From the NCBI GenBank assembly GCA_949286525.1, contig CASECT010000051.1:1-45650 (forward strand): a stretch of 45,650 bases of DNA, written 5' to 3'. The notes under the pieces are model-generated. The model was given only the letters and a program-made list of their open reading frames with translations. It ran no database searches and was not told the DNA's origin. This document shows, in pieces, positions 8,688 through 17,400 of this stretch. Position 1 is the first letter of the stretch; every line of letters starts with the position of its first letter. This stretch comes from an uncultured Eubacteriales bacterium (GTDB taxonomy: Bacteria; Bacillota; Clostridia; Lachnospirales; Lachnospiraceae). A program made the translations under genes and the position numbers.

Positions 8688-9926
8688 TCAGAAAAAGGGT
8701 TCAAATTTTCTCGTATATTCACTGGAATATATCCGCCCGGTCTTTGCGGTAAGCACCATGCGGTACTGATCGGCAGCGGCGACGTCCGCGGCGAGAAAAG
8801 GCAGGTGCTCCTGGGAGAGCAGACGTTCGCCTTCCTTTGGGGAGACGAACATGGGCACCGGTTCCTGCCCTCCGGCCTTTTTTATCTCTGAGAGAATGGA
8901 GGCGCCCAGGCGGTTAAAGCCCAGAATGTGGATATAGGGAGCGCGGGGCAGAGACAGAAAACGCTGGCAGTCCTCCCGGCGGATGCGGAGGAGAATATGG
9001 CAGAGTACCCGGCTGATTCTGGTGTAGGTCAGGTCTTTGGATTTGAGCAGCTGACAGAATTGGGAGAAGGATATATACTGATCCCGGTACCGGCATATTT
9101 TGGCGGACAGACTCTCACTGCAGTCGGAATATATGGTAAAGTCATCCGTTTCATACAGCCGGTCGTGAAGCAGAAGTGAGAAATCATCGACAAAGACGCA
9201 TTTTCCGTCGCCCCACTCCTGGAGGCAGATCTCATACGCCCCTTTCGGGAAATAGGGGTGTAAGATAGAGAAAGATTCTATGCTTCTGGGGAGATTTCCT
9301 ATCTTTTCGCGCAACGCGCCCGCGGAGATAAAATTCCCGGAGGGACTCAGATCATGATGTTGGCTTCCTTTCCGGCGAAGGCACACCGGCACCATGGAGG
9401 AGGAAAGACGAAGCAGGGCTTTCACATATTCCACCCCGAGAATGTTGTTGGGAGTGTCAAGAAATCCAGTGGGGATTTCCTTTGGAAAAGCGGCGGCTCT
9501 GGCTTTCGGATAGGAATTCCCCTCATGAACGCGGGAACGCAGACGGGAGCGAAAATCGTCAGACTCATTCTCCAGAAGAGCGGCAGTCCGGTAGAAAAGT
9601 TCGATATGATCTGTCTCACAGCCAAAGAGAAGCTCATCTACCATGCCTAGAGAGTCAAGCGTGCGGACGGCGCCGAAGGCAAATCCTTCCGCGCTGGCGG
9701 TAGAGGCCATAATGGGAAGCTCGATGACAAGATCCGCCCCGCAGGCGAGGGCCATTTTTGCCCGGCTTTCCTTATCGAAAATGGCAGGGATTCCCCTCTG
9801 GGTAAAAGCTCCGCTCATGATTACCACGACGGCGTCTGCGCCGAATCGTTCTTTCGCGCAGGCGATCTGATAGGCATGTCCGTTATGAAAAGGATTGTAT
9901 TCCGCGATAATTCCGATGATTTTCAT
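8688..9926 (-). CDS. tmcAL: tRNA(Met) cytidine acetate ligase TmcAL (YlbM family)
   Basis: TmcAL activates acetate with ATP and acetylates the wobble cytidine of elongator tRNA-Met. It belongs to the nucleotidyltransferase superfamily; the HIGH-like motif H14-N-G-H17 sits in IIAEYNPFHNGH, and MSGAFTQRG follows at about 46-54. The length of 412 residues is typical. The start at 9926 has GGAGGAG directly upstream, whereas the longer frame to 9953 has no such site. It is divergent from ackA. Because the enzyme uses acetate, the product of acetate kinase's reverse reaction, the pairing may be more than chance, but that is inference. Confidence 0.9.
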   Translation of the reverse strand: MKIIGIIAEYNPFHNGHAYQIACAKERFGADAVVVIMSGAFTQRGIPAIFDKESRAKMALACGADLVIELPIMASTASAEGFAFGAVRTLDSLGMVDELLFGCETDHIELFYRTAALLENESDDFRSRLRSRVHEGNSYPKARAAAFPKEIPTGFLDTPNNILGVEYVKALLRLSSSMVPVCLRRKGSQHHDLSPSGNFISAGALREKIGNLPRSIESFSILHPYFPKGAYEICLQEWGDGKCVFVDDFSLLLHDRLYETDDFTIYSDCSESLSAKICRYRDQYISFSQFCQLLKSKDLTYTRISRVLCHILLRIRREDCQRFLSLPRAPYIHILGFNRLGASILSEIKKAGGQEPVPMFVSPKEGERLLSQEHLPFLAADVAAADQYRMVLTAKTGRIYSSEYTRKFEPFF

Positions 9927-10222
9927 GGAGCTCCTCCGGGGTTTGTTTATCATAGCATGATCATAGCATGCCCTCCCGGAACATGCAAGGCGTGGATGCT
10001 GACCGGGTCTGATGCATACATTTCAATGCACGTGATTTCCGTATGCCATTCATCAGACAGAGACAAAAGAGAGCAGAATTTCCGTCGAAAAAGCAAGATA
10101 TACACTTGTAGAGAATCTGAAATCGGAGTATAATTTTAATATCTGTGGGAAGAGGCCGACGGTTCTGCCGTCTGGGCGGCCCGGTCAGGAAAAATATAGG
10201 AAGAGACAGGAAGGGAAAGAAA
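9927..10222. promoter_or_regulatory. Divergent tmcAL/ackA regulatory region
   Basis: This 296-base region holds promoters facing both ways. Minus strand: TTGCAT (complement of 9983-9988), 17 bases, extended -10 TGCTATGAT (TATGAT complement of 9960-9965); an exact 11-base tandem copy places a second TATGAT at 9949-9954. Plus strand: TTGTAG (10106-10111), 17 bases, TATAAT (10129-10134), giving ackA a leader of about 80 bases with a small GC hairpin (GACGG/CCGTC around 10157-10172). In between, an inverted repeat GTCTGATG (10007-10014) / CATCAGAC (10051-10058) encloses TGCAT/ATGCA. No gene is visible here. Confidence 0.6.
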
Positions 10223-11413
10223 ATGAACATTTTGGTAATCAACTGTGGAAGTTCCTCTCTGAAGTATCAGGTCATTGACTCCGAGACAGAGCAGGTTCGC
10301 GCAAAAGGACTTTGCGAGCGCATTGGCATTGACGGACGTCTGGTTTACCAGCCGGCAGGTGGAGAGAAGGAGACCACCGACATGCCGATGCCTACCCATA
10401 CCGAAGCGGTTCGCGCGGTCATCGGCGCACTGACCAATGAGAAGACAGGCGTACTTGGGAGCCTGGATGAGATCGACGCGGTTGGCCATCGTCTGGTGCA
10501 TGGCGGGGAGGCATTCTCCGGTTCCGTCATTATCAATGATGATGTTATAAAGGCACTGGAGCAGTGCAATGAGCTGGCACCGCTGCACAATCCCGCCAAC
10601 ATCATCGGTATCAACGCCTGCCAGGAATTGATGCCCCACATACCCATGGTGGGAGTGTTCGACACGGCATTTCATCAGACCATGCCGCCCCACGCATACA
10701 TGTACGGTATTCCCTATGAGTACTACGAGAAATACAAGGTACGCAAGTACGGTTTCCATGGGACGAGCCACAGTTTCGTGTCCAAGCGTGCTGCACAGCT
10801 TGACGGAAGACCTTATGACCAGCTGAAGATCATCGTTTGCCATCTGGGCAACGGCGCCAGCGTGTGCGCTGTGGAGAACGGCGAGTCTGTAGATACGTCC
10901 ATGGGACTTTCTCCTCTGGAAGGACTGATCATGGGAACCCGCTCCGGAGACATTGATCCTTCCGCTGTAGAGTATATGGCCAAGAAGGAAGGACTGGACA
11001 TGGATGGCATCATGGAAGTGCTGAATAAGAAATCCGGTGTGTATGGTATCTCCGGTGTATCCTCCGATTTCCGCGATCTGGAAGCGGCTGCTGACGAGGG
11101 AAACGAGCGGGCGAAGCTGGCATTGGATATGTTCAATTACCGTGTGGCAAAATATATCGGCGCTTACGCGGCGGCAATGAACGGTGTGGATATTATTTGT
11201 TTTACCGCGGGATTGGGCGAGAACAACGGCGTGATGCGTCAGGATGTCTGCGGTTATCTGGAGTTTATGGGAGTGAAGATTGATCCTGAGGCCAACAATG
11301 TAAGGGGAGAGGAGAGACTGGTTTCCGCTCCGGATTCCAGGGTCAAGGTTTATGTGGTTCCCACCAACGAGGAACTGGCGATTGCCAGAGAGACGGCTGC
11401 CCTGGTAAAATAA
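10223..11413 (+). CDS. ackA: Acetate kinase
   Basis: AckA interconverts acetyl phosphate plus ADP with acetate plus ATP, the ATP-yielding last step of acetate fermentation. The protein is 396 residues, the normal length. Family motifs are intact: NCGSSSLKYQ at the N-terminus, GHRLVHGG, FDTAFHQTMP with the catalytic aspartate, GFHGTSH, and GLGENNGVMRQ near the end. ATG at 10223 is preceded by AGGAAGGG; the longer frame from 10145 would begin in the leader hairpin. The usual partner pta (phosphotransacetylase) is not beside it in this window. Confidence 0.97.
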   Translation: MNILVINCGSSSLKYQVIDSETEQVRAKGLCERIGIDGRLVYQPAGGEKETTDMPMPTHTEAVRAVIGALTNEKTGVLGSLDEIDAVGHRLVHGGEAFSGSVIINDDVIKALEQCNELAPLHNPANIIGINACQELMPHIPMVGVFDTAFHQTMPPHAYMYGIPYEYYEKYKVRKYGFHGTSHSFVSKRAAQLDGRPYDQLKIIVCHLGNGASVCAVENGESVDTSMGLSPLEGLIMGTRSGDIDPSAVEYMAKKEGLDMDGIMEVLNKKSGVYGISGVSSDFRDLEAAADEGNERAKLALDMFNYRVAKYIGAYAAAMNGVDIICFTAGLGENNGVMRQDVCGYLEFMGVKIDPEANNVRGEERLVSAPDSRVKVYVVPTNEELAIARETAALVK

Positions 11414-11426
11414 TCAGAAAAAATCG

Positions 11427-11455
11427 TTGACAACCTCAAATGCCATATGTATAAT
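11427..11455 (+). promoter_or_regulatory. Perfect-consensus sigma-A promoter of the yceD-rpmF unit
   Basis: TTGACA (11427-11432), exactly 17 bases, TATAAT (11450-11455). Both hexamers match the consensus fully. The predicted start is near 11462, about 22 bases before yceD. Confidence 0.88.
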
Positions 11456-11483
11456 GGATTGAGTGTGGATAGGAGAGCCTGTT

Positions 11484-12011
11484 ATGATACTTGATTTACA
11501 TGATATCATTTCTACAGCAGATAAGAGCATGGAAGTGTCCGTGCTTCCGGAGAGAGAGGTATTTGTCTCCGCTGCGGGGAGTTTTCCGATTTCCAGTAAA
11601 AAGCCATTCCTGTTGCGTCTGGTCAATGATGATAACAAGAGACTGCGGATAACAGGCAGTACAGAGGTGGAACTTACAATTCCCTGTGACCGTTGTCTGA
11701 CGGAAGTGAAGGTACCCGTTGCGGTTTGCATCGAACGGGAGGCAGAGCTTTCGGACGGGGTGTTGGTGCCTGATCCCGACGAGGAGACGGATACGTTCCT
11801 TCAGGGAGAGCAGTTGGATGTTGACAGGCTGATAGACGATGAAATCCTGGTTAACTGGCCGACCAAGGTTCTGTGCAGGGAAGACTGCAAGGGGATCTGT
11901 CCGAAGTGTGGTCAGAATTTAAACCAGCGGGACTGCGGATGCGACCGTCAGGTTCCGGATCCGAGAATGGCAAAGTTCCAGGATGTCTTTAAAGAATATA
12001 AGGAGGTGTAA
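11484..12011 (+). CDS. yceD: YceD/DUF177 family protein
   Basis: This protein of 175 residues belongs to the DUF177 (YceD) family, nearly always encoded directly before rpmF. In bacteria and plastids the family is linked to 23S rRNA accumulation and large-subunit assembly, but no biochemical activity is firmly established. Four C-terminal cysteines in CREDCKGICPKCGQN, followed by CGC, look metal-binding. ATG at 11484 follows AGGAGAG (11471-11477). rpmF starts 4 bases after the stop, which fits coupled expression. Confidence 0.88.
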   Translation: MILDLHDIISTADKSMEVSVLPEREVFVSAAGSFPISSKKPFLLRLVNDDNKRLRITGSTEVELTIPCDRCLTEVKVPVAVCIEREAELSDGVLVPDPDEETDTFLQGEQLDVDRLIDDEILVNWPTKVLCREDCKGICPKCGQNLNQRDCGCDRQVPDPRMAKFQDVFKEYKEV

Positions 12012-12015
12012 CCCG

Positions 12016-12195
12016 ATGTCAATTTGTCCAAAGAACAAATCTTCGAAAGCAAGAAGAGATAAAAGAAGAGCGAACTGGAAGATGTCTGCTCCTACTTTGG
12101 TAAAGTGCAGCAAGTGCGGCGAGTTGATGATGCCTCACAGAGTCTGCAAGAACTGCGGATCTTACAATAAAAAAGAGATCATTCCGCAGGACTAA
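12016..12195 (+). CDS. rpmF: 50S ribosomal protein L32
   Basis: L32 is 59 residues long, with a basic N-terminus (SICPKNKSSKARRDKRRA) and a zinc ribbon made of CSKCG and CKNCG, the cysteine-containing form of L32. AGGAGGTG stands before the ATG at 12016. It is co-transcribed with yceD and ends at a terminator at 12222-12252. Confidence 0.97.
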   Translation: MSICPKNKSSKARRDKRRANWKMSAPTLVKCSKCGELMMPHRVCKNCGSYNKKEIIPQD

Positions 12196-12221
12196 GGAAT
12201 TTGACTCTTGCACAAGGAAAG

Positions 12222-12252
12222 GCTGTCGGCGATTGTGCCAACAGCTTTTTTT
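12222..12252 (+). terminator. Rho-independent terminator after rpmF
   Basis: A stem GCTGT-GGC / GCC-ACAGC (12222-12230 with 12237-12245) has one C/A mismatch, a 6-base loop and a run of seven T. It separates yceD-rpmF from plsX. Confidence 0.85.
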
Positions 12253-12264
12253 ACATTTTGATTG

Positions 12265-12293
12265 TTGATTTATATTTAGAGATATAGTATATT
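12265..12293 (+). promoter_or_regulatory. Candidate sigma-A promoter of plsX-acpP
   Basis: TTGATT (12265-12270), 17 bases, TATATT (12288-12293), just after the rpmF terminator in a very A+T-rich stretch. The predicted start is near 12300. GAGGAGG lies before the plsX ATG. Confidence 0.6.
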
Positions 12294-12334
12294 TTTAACA
12301 GAGTGCGTGGAGAAAGGCGAGGAGGAAAAGATTC

Positions 12335-13357
12335 ATGCAGGAGAAAACGGTTGTCGCTGTGGATGCGATGGGCGGAGATAACGCTCCGGGTGAGATCGTA
12401 AAAGGGGCGTTGGACGCGATCGCGAAGCGCGGCGACATCAAAGTTATGCTGGTGGGTAAACCGGAAGCGATGGAAAAGGAATTGTCCGGGGTGTCCTATG
12501 CAAAGGAACAGATGGAGATTATAGAGGCTTCCGAGGTCATTGAGACGGCGGAACCGCCAGTAATGGCTATACGGAAGAAAAAAGATTCCTCCATTGTAGT
12601 AGCTATGAATCTGTTGAAAGAAGGGAAGGCGGACGCCTTTGTTTCGGCGGGAAACTCCGGCGCGATTCTTGTGGGCGGTCAGGTTATTGTCGGCAGGATT
12701 CGCGGCATTGAGCGTGCGCCGCTGGCTCCCCTGATTCCCACGGAGAAAGGCGTTTCTCTTCTGATTGACTGTGGAGCGAATGTGGATGCCCGCCCTTCCC
12801 ATCTGGTACAGTTTGCCAGAATGGGTTCTATCTATATGGAGCATGTGATGGGAGTTTCCAATCCGAGGGTTGCCATCGTAAATATCGGTGCCGAGGAGGA
12901 AAAGGGAAATGCCTTGGTAAAAGAGACGTTTCCGCTTTTGAAAGAGTGCGATGATATCAATTTTATCGGAAGCATTGAGGCGAGGGATATTCCGTCGGGA
13001 GCGGCAGATGTGATTGTTTGCGAGGCTTTTGTGGGAAATGTAATCCTGAAGCTTTACGAGGGATTGAGTTCTACTCTGATTGGTGTGATTAAGCAGGGCC
13101 TGATGAGTACGCTGAGAAGTAAAATCGGCGCGGCGTTGGCTCTTCCTGCGCTGAAGAACACGCTCAAAGCTTTTGACGCTACTGAGTATGGCGGGGCGCC
13201 GTTGTTGGGACTGCGTGGCCTCGTGGTAAAGACTCATGGCAGTGCCAAGGCCAGGGAGGTTACGAATGCTATCCTGCAGTGTGTTACTTTCAAGGAACAG
13301 GCTATCAATGACAAAATCAAGGAAAATATTCTGCAAATACAAGAAGAAAAGGAATAA
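12335..13357 (+). CDS. plsX: Phosphate acyltransferase PlsX
   Basis: PlsX converts acyl-ACP and phosphate to acyl phosphate, the donor used by PlsY in the first step of phospholipid synthesis; plsY is also in this window at 31323. The protein has 340 residues, the usual length. Recognisable motifs are VAVDAMGGDNAPGEIVKGA at the start, SAGNSGAILVGG, and GLVVKTHGSA near the end. GAGGAGGAAAAG precedes the ATG. acpP follows 14 bases later, putting the carrier protein in the same unit. Confidence 0.97.
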   Translation: MQEKTVVAVDAMGGDNAPGEIVKGALDAIAKRGDIKVMLVGKPEAMEKELSGVSYAKEQMEIIEASEVIETAEPPVMAIRKKKDSSIVVAMNLLKEGKADAFVSAGNSGAILVGGQVIVGRIRGIERAPLAPLIPTEKGVSLLIDCGANVDARPSHLVQFARMGSIYMEHVMGVSNPRVAIVNIGAEEEKGNALVKETFPLLKECDDINFIGSIEARDIPSGAADVIVCEAFVGNVILKLYEGLSSTLIGVIKQGLMSTLRSKIGAALALPALKNTLKAFDATEYGGAPLLGLRGLVVKTHGSAKAREVTNAILQCVTFKEQAINDKIKENILQIQEEKE

Positions 13358-13371
13358 GGAGGACAATTTGT

Positions 13372-13626
13372 ATGGAATTTGAGAAACTGAAAAAGGTAAT
13401 AGCGGAGGTCCTGAGTGTGGACGAAGCTGAGATTACCATGGACACTACTTTTGAGGATGATCTGGACGCGGATTCTCTGGATGTTTTCCAGATTATCATG
13501 GGGATGGAAGAAGAATTGGATATTGAAATCGACAGCGAAGCTGCTGCAGATATCGTAACCGTGGGCGATGCAGTGGAAGCCATCAAGATGGTTATGAAAA
13601 ATAAGAACGATAAAAAGCCCTTGTAA
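13372..13626 (+). CDS. acpP: Acyl carrier protein
   Basis: This is a small acidic four-helix carrier of 84 residues. The phosphopantetheine attachment serine is S35 in the DADSLD motif. It carries fatty acyl chains for synthesis and supplies PlsX. AAGGAGGAC precedes the ATG. Its stop codon lies in the loop of a terminator hairpin (13612-13639). Confidence 0.96.
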   Translation: MEFEKLKKVIAEVLSVDEAEITMDTTFEDDLDADSLDVFQIIMGMEEELDIEIDSEAAADIVTVGDAVEAIKMVMKNKNDKKPL

Positions 13627-13639
13627 CGGGGCTTTTTTT
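13612..13639 (+). terminator. Terminator overlapping the acpP stop codon
   Basis: AAAAAGCCC (13612-13620) pairs perfectly with GGGCTTTTT (13629-13637), with an 8-base loop containing the acpP TAA, and more T follow. A second hairpin, GCGTCG (13641-13646) with CGACGC (13655-13660), comes directly after. No clear promoter is visible before rnc, so this may be a partial attenuator. Confidence 0.75.
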
Positions 13640-13683
13640 AGCGTCGTTGTACGCCGACGCTGACGTGTAGGAAAGGAATTATT

Positions 13684-14385
13684 GTGGAACTGATCAAGGA
13701 ATTTCAGAAACAGATTGAATATGAATTTAAAGACGAAAGCTTATTGCGCAGGGCGCTGACCCACAGTTCCTATGCCAACGAGCGGCACCTGAAGAAATTT
13801 TCGGACAACGAGCGGCTGGAATTTCTGGGCGACGCTGTGTTGGAGCTTGTCAGCAGTGAGTTTTTGTATTTAAATTACAGAGATATGCCGGAGGGAAACC
13901 TGACCAAGCTGCGGGCCAGTCTGGTATGTGAACCCACGCTGGCTATCTGTACAAAGGATCTGAATTTGCAGAAATACCTGCTCCTGGGAAAGGGTGAAGA
14001 GGCTACCGGGGGAAGAACACGAAAGTCCATTCTGTCAGATGCCCTGGAAGCGGTCATCGGAGCTCTTTATCTGGACGGCGGGATGGATGCGGCGAAGCCT
14101 TTCATTCTCCGTTATATTTTGACGGATATCGAGCATAAACAACTGTTTCATGACAGTAAGACGATTCTCCAGGAGGTTGTGCAGGCAGATTATAAGAAAG
14201 AATTGCACTATGAGCTGGTAGATCAGAGAGGACCGGACCATGCCCGGGAGTTTACGGTGGAAGCACGCATGGATGGAAAAGTTCTCGGCGTTGGGACGGG
14301 AAATACGAAGAAGGCGGCGGAACAGGAAGCGGCCTATCATGCCCTGATTTATCTTCGGAGGGAAGACGCAGGGAAAATTCTTTAG
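13684..14385 (+). CDS. rnc: Ribonuclease III
   Basis: RNase III cuts double-stranded RNA, including rRNA precursors. The protein has 233 residues with a GTG start at 13684 behind AGGAAAGG. The nuclease signature NERLEFLGDAVLEL is at 42-55, with metal-binding E46 and D50, and the second acidic pair lies in SDALEAVIGALYLDGG. A double-stranded RNA-binding domain covers about 160-228 and ends in KKAAEQEAAYHAL. It is followed after 15 bases by smc. Confidence 0.97.
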   Translation: MELIKEFQKQIEYEFKDESLLRRALTHSSYANERHLKKFSDNERLEFLGDAVLELVSSEFLYLNYRDMPEGNLTKLRASLVCEPTLAICTKDLNLQKYLLLGKGEEATGGRTRKSILSDALEAVIGALYLDGGMDAAKPFILRYILTDIEHKQLFHDSKTILQEVVQADYKKELHYELVDQRGPDHAREFTVEARMDGKVLGVGTGNTKKAAEQEAAYHALIYLRREDAGKIL

Positions 14386-14400
14386 GAGGGCAGAGGATAT

Positions 14401-17400
14401 ATGTATTTAAAGAGTATTGAGTTATACGGTTTCAAATCCTTTGCCAACAAAATGGCCTTCGACTTTCACAACGGCATTACCGGGATTGTAGGACCGAATG
14501 GCAGCGGGAAGAGTAATGTGGCGGACGCAGTGCGCTGGGTGCTGGGAGAACAGAGCGCGAAGCAGCTGCGAGGGTCTTCCATGCAGGACGTGATTTTTGC
14601 CGGCACGGAGAACCGGAAACCTTTAAGCTATGCCTATGTGGCTATTACCATGGACAACAGTGATCATCTGCTGCCGGTGGATTATGAGGAAGTGACAGTG
14701 GCCAGGAGGGTCTACCGTTCCGGGGAGAGCGAATACCTGTTGAACGGTGTGCCCTGTCGGCTGAAGGATGTCCATGAATTGTTTTATGACACCGGTATCG
14801 GGAAAGAGGGGTACTCCATCATCGGCCAGGGACAGATTGAAAAGATTCTGAGCGGCAAGCCGGAAGAGCGGCGGGAACTCTTTGACGAGGCAGTGGGTAT
14901 TGTCAAATATAAGAAGAGAAAGACAGCCACCTGCAAGAAACTGGAGAGCGAGCGGGAAAATCTCGTCCGGGTCAATGATATTCTCCGGGAGCTGGAGCGG
15001 CAGATCGGACCGCTGGAGCGGCAGGCGGAGACGGCGAGAGCCTATCTGAAAAAGAAAGAGGAACTGAAAAACCTGGACGTGAACGCTTTCCTTCTGGAGA
15101 CGAAACGTCTGGAGGAACAGCTGAGTCAGATCGAGAAGAATTACCAGATTGCGGACGGTCAGATGACGGCGCAGAAGGAACAGCAGGAACGCATTAGGGA
15201 ACAGTATTCCGCTCTGGAACAGAATATGAGCGAACTGGATGGTCAGATTGAGGAGATCCGCCAGCAGCAAAGCGACGCTACGCTGGCCAAGGGACGTCTG
15301 GAGAATCAGATCCGCCTTCTGGAGGAACAGATCCGCATGGCGGAGGGCTCTGATGAGAGCCTGGCTTCCCGCAGACAGACCCTGGAGAAGGAGAAAGCCG
15401 AGAAGGAGGAGCAGAAAAGACAGTATGAGGCGCAGCGGACAGAGCTGGAGGAACAGCTGAAGAAGGCTCAGGAACAGCTTGATATGGCAAAGGCGGTCCA
15501 TGAGAAGCTGCAGGAGCAGATCCGGGCCTGCAATGATAAGATCGCGGAGGATCAGCAGCAGATCCTGAGCCTTTTGAATGAGAAGACCAGGATCGCGTCG
15601 GAGGAACAGCGGTTTGATACAATGACGGAGCAGACCAATATCCGTAAATCCGGCCTGGCCAAACGTCTGATGAAGCGAAAGACTGAGGAGACGGATCTGG
15701 AGGAGACGCTGGGGCGCTGCGAGAAGGAGATGGAGGAGGTCGAGAAGGCGCTTGCGACTCTGCAGGGTAAGGAGAAGGAATTTTCCCAGCAGTACGTCTC
15801 CTGGAAGAATAAGCTGCGGGAGGTAAGCGAGACTCTTCAGAAGGAGCGGGACACCTACCATCGTCAGGCTTCCCGACTGGAATCTCTGAATAATATCGCA
15901 GAGCGTTACGACGGCTATGGCAACAGCATCCGCAAGGTTATGGAGCAGAAGAAAAGCCAGCCGGGGATTCTCGGCGTGGTTTCGGATCTGATTCAGGTGG
16001 ATAAAAAATATGAGACGGCCATCGAGACGGCGCTCGGGGGCAATATTCAGAATATTGTCACGGAGGACGAGGAGACGGCCAAGAAGATGATCCGTTTCCT
16101 AAAGGAGCATCGCTACGGCAGAGCTACGTTCCTTCCCTTGACCAGTGTGGACGGGAGAGGCCGTTTCCACGCGGATGAGGCGTTAAAGGAGCCCGGGATC
16201 ATCGGCCTTGCCAGCGACCTGGTAAGGGCGGATGAGATGTACCGGGGAATTGTGGCTTACCTTCTCGGCAGGGTTCTGGTGGCGGAGGATATCGACGCGG
16301 CCATCGCGGTGGCGAAGAAGAATCATTACTCTCTGCACATTGTAACGCTGGAGGGAGAGTATTTGAGCCCGGGCGGATCCATGACCGGCGGTTCTTTCCG
16401 GAACAACAGCAATCTTCTGGGACGAAACCGGGAGATTGACGATCTGCAGAAGCAACTGGAACATCTGAGGGAATCCATCAAAAAGAGAGAGGAACGGGTA
16501 TCTGAGATCGAGACTGCCCAGGCGCTTCTGGAGCAGGATCGCAGCGAAAACCGGACGAAGATACAGCAGGCGGCGCTGCGGTGCAACACTGCTCAGATTA
16601 GCCTGCAGCAGGCAAAGGACCAGAAAGCGGAGAGCGAGAACGCTTTGCGGAGTCTTTCCTCCGAGAGTGAGGAACTGGATCGTCAGCTTGCCCAGATTGC
16701 GGAGGGCAGAAAGGAAAACGCCCGCCTGCTGGAAGAGCTGGAGGAGAAAGAGAAGAATCTGAAGGAAGAGATCGCCGTTTCCCGCAAGCAGGAAGAGGAG
16801 ATGAGCGCCGGCGAGAAGGAGGCCTCCGGGGAGGTTTCCAGAGTACAGCTGGATGAGGCAGGAGCGAAACAGAAGGTTTCCTTTGTCATGGAAAATCTCG
16901 AGCGAATAGCCTCCGAGATCCGGAAACACCAAGACGACATCGAAAAACTGATTCAGGAGGCCGGCGCATCCAAGGAAGAACAGGCGAAGCGCAGGCAGGA
17001 CATGGAGGAGATCAAAAAGACTATCGCCGCGTCGGACGGAACCTTTGCCGAGCTGGAGGAGAAGCTGAAGTCGGCACAGACCAGGAAAGAGGAGATGAAT
17101 GCCTCCTACAAGGGATGCTTTCAGCAGAGGGAGGAGATCTCCCAGGAGATTGCCCGCCTGGACAAGGAGATTTATCAGCTGAACAGCCAGCGGGAGAAGG
17201 CGGAGCAGGCCCTGGAGTATCAGAGAAACTACATGTGGGAGGAATACGAGCTGACTCTCCATGCCGCCATGGAACTGCGGGATGAGACTATGGAAGATCT
17301 GCCGGCTCTGAAACGTCAGATTTCCTCTGTCAAGGATGAGATCCGTCATATGGGAAATATCAACGTCAACGCTATCGAGGAGTACAAAGAGGTCTCGGAG

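Noticed and set aside
15061..17220. Repeated Glu/Gln/Lys-rich stretches considered as a DNA repeat array
   Set aside because: They are codon-level echoes of the SMC coiled-coil heptads, without regular unit length or spacers; not a CRISPR or satellite.
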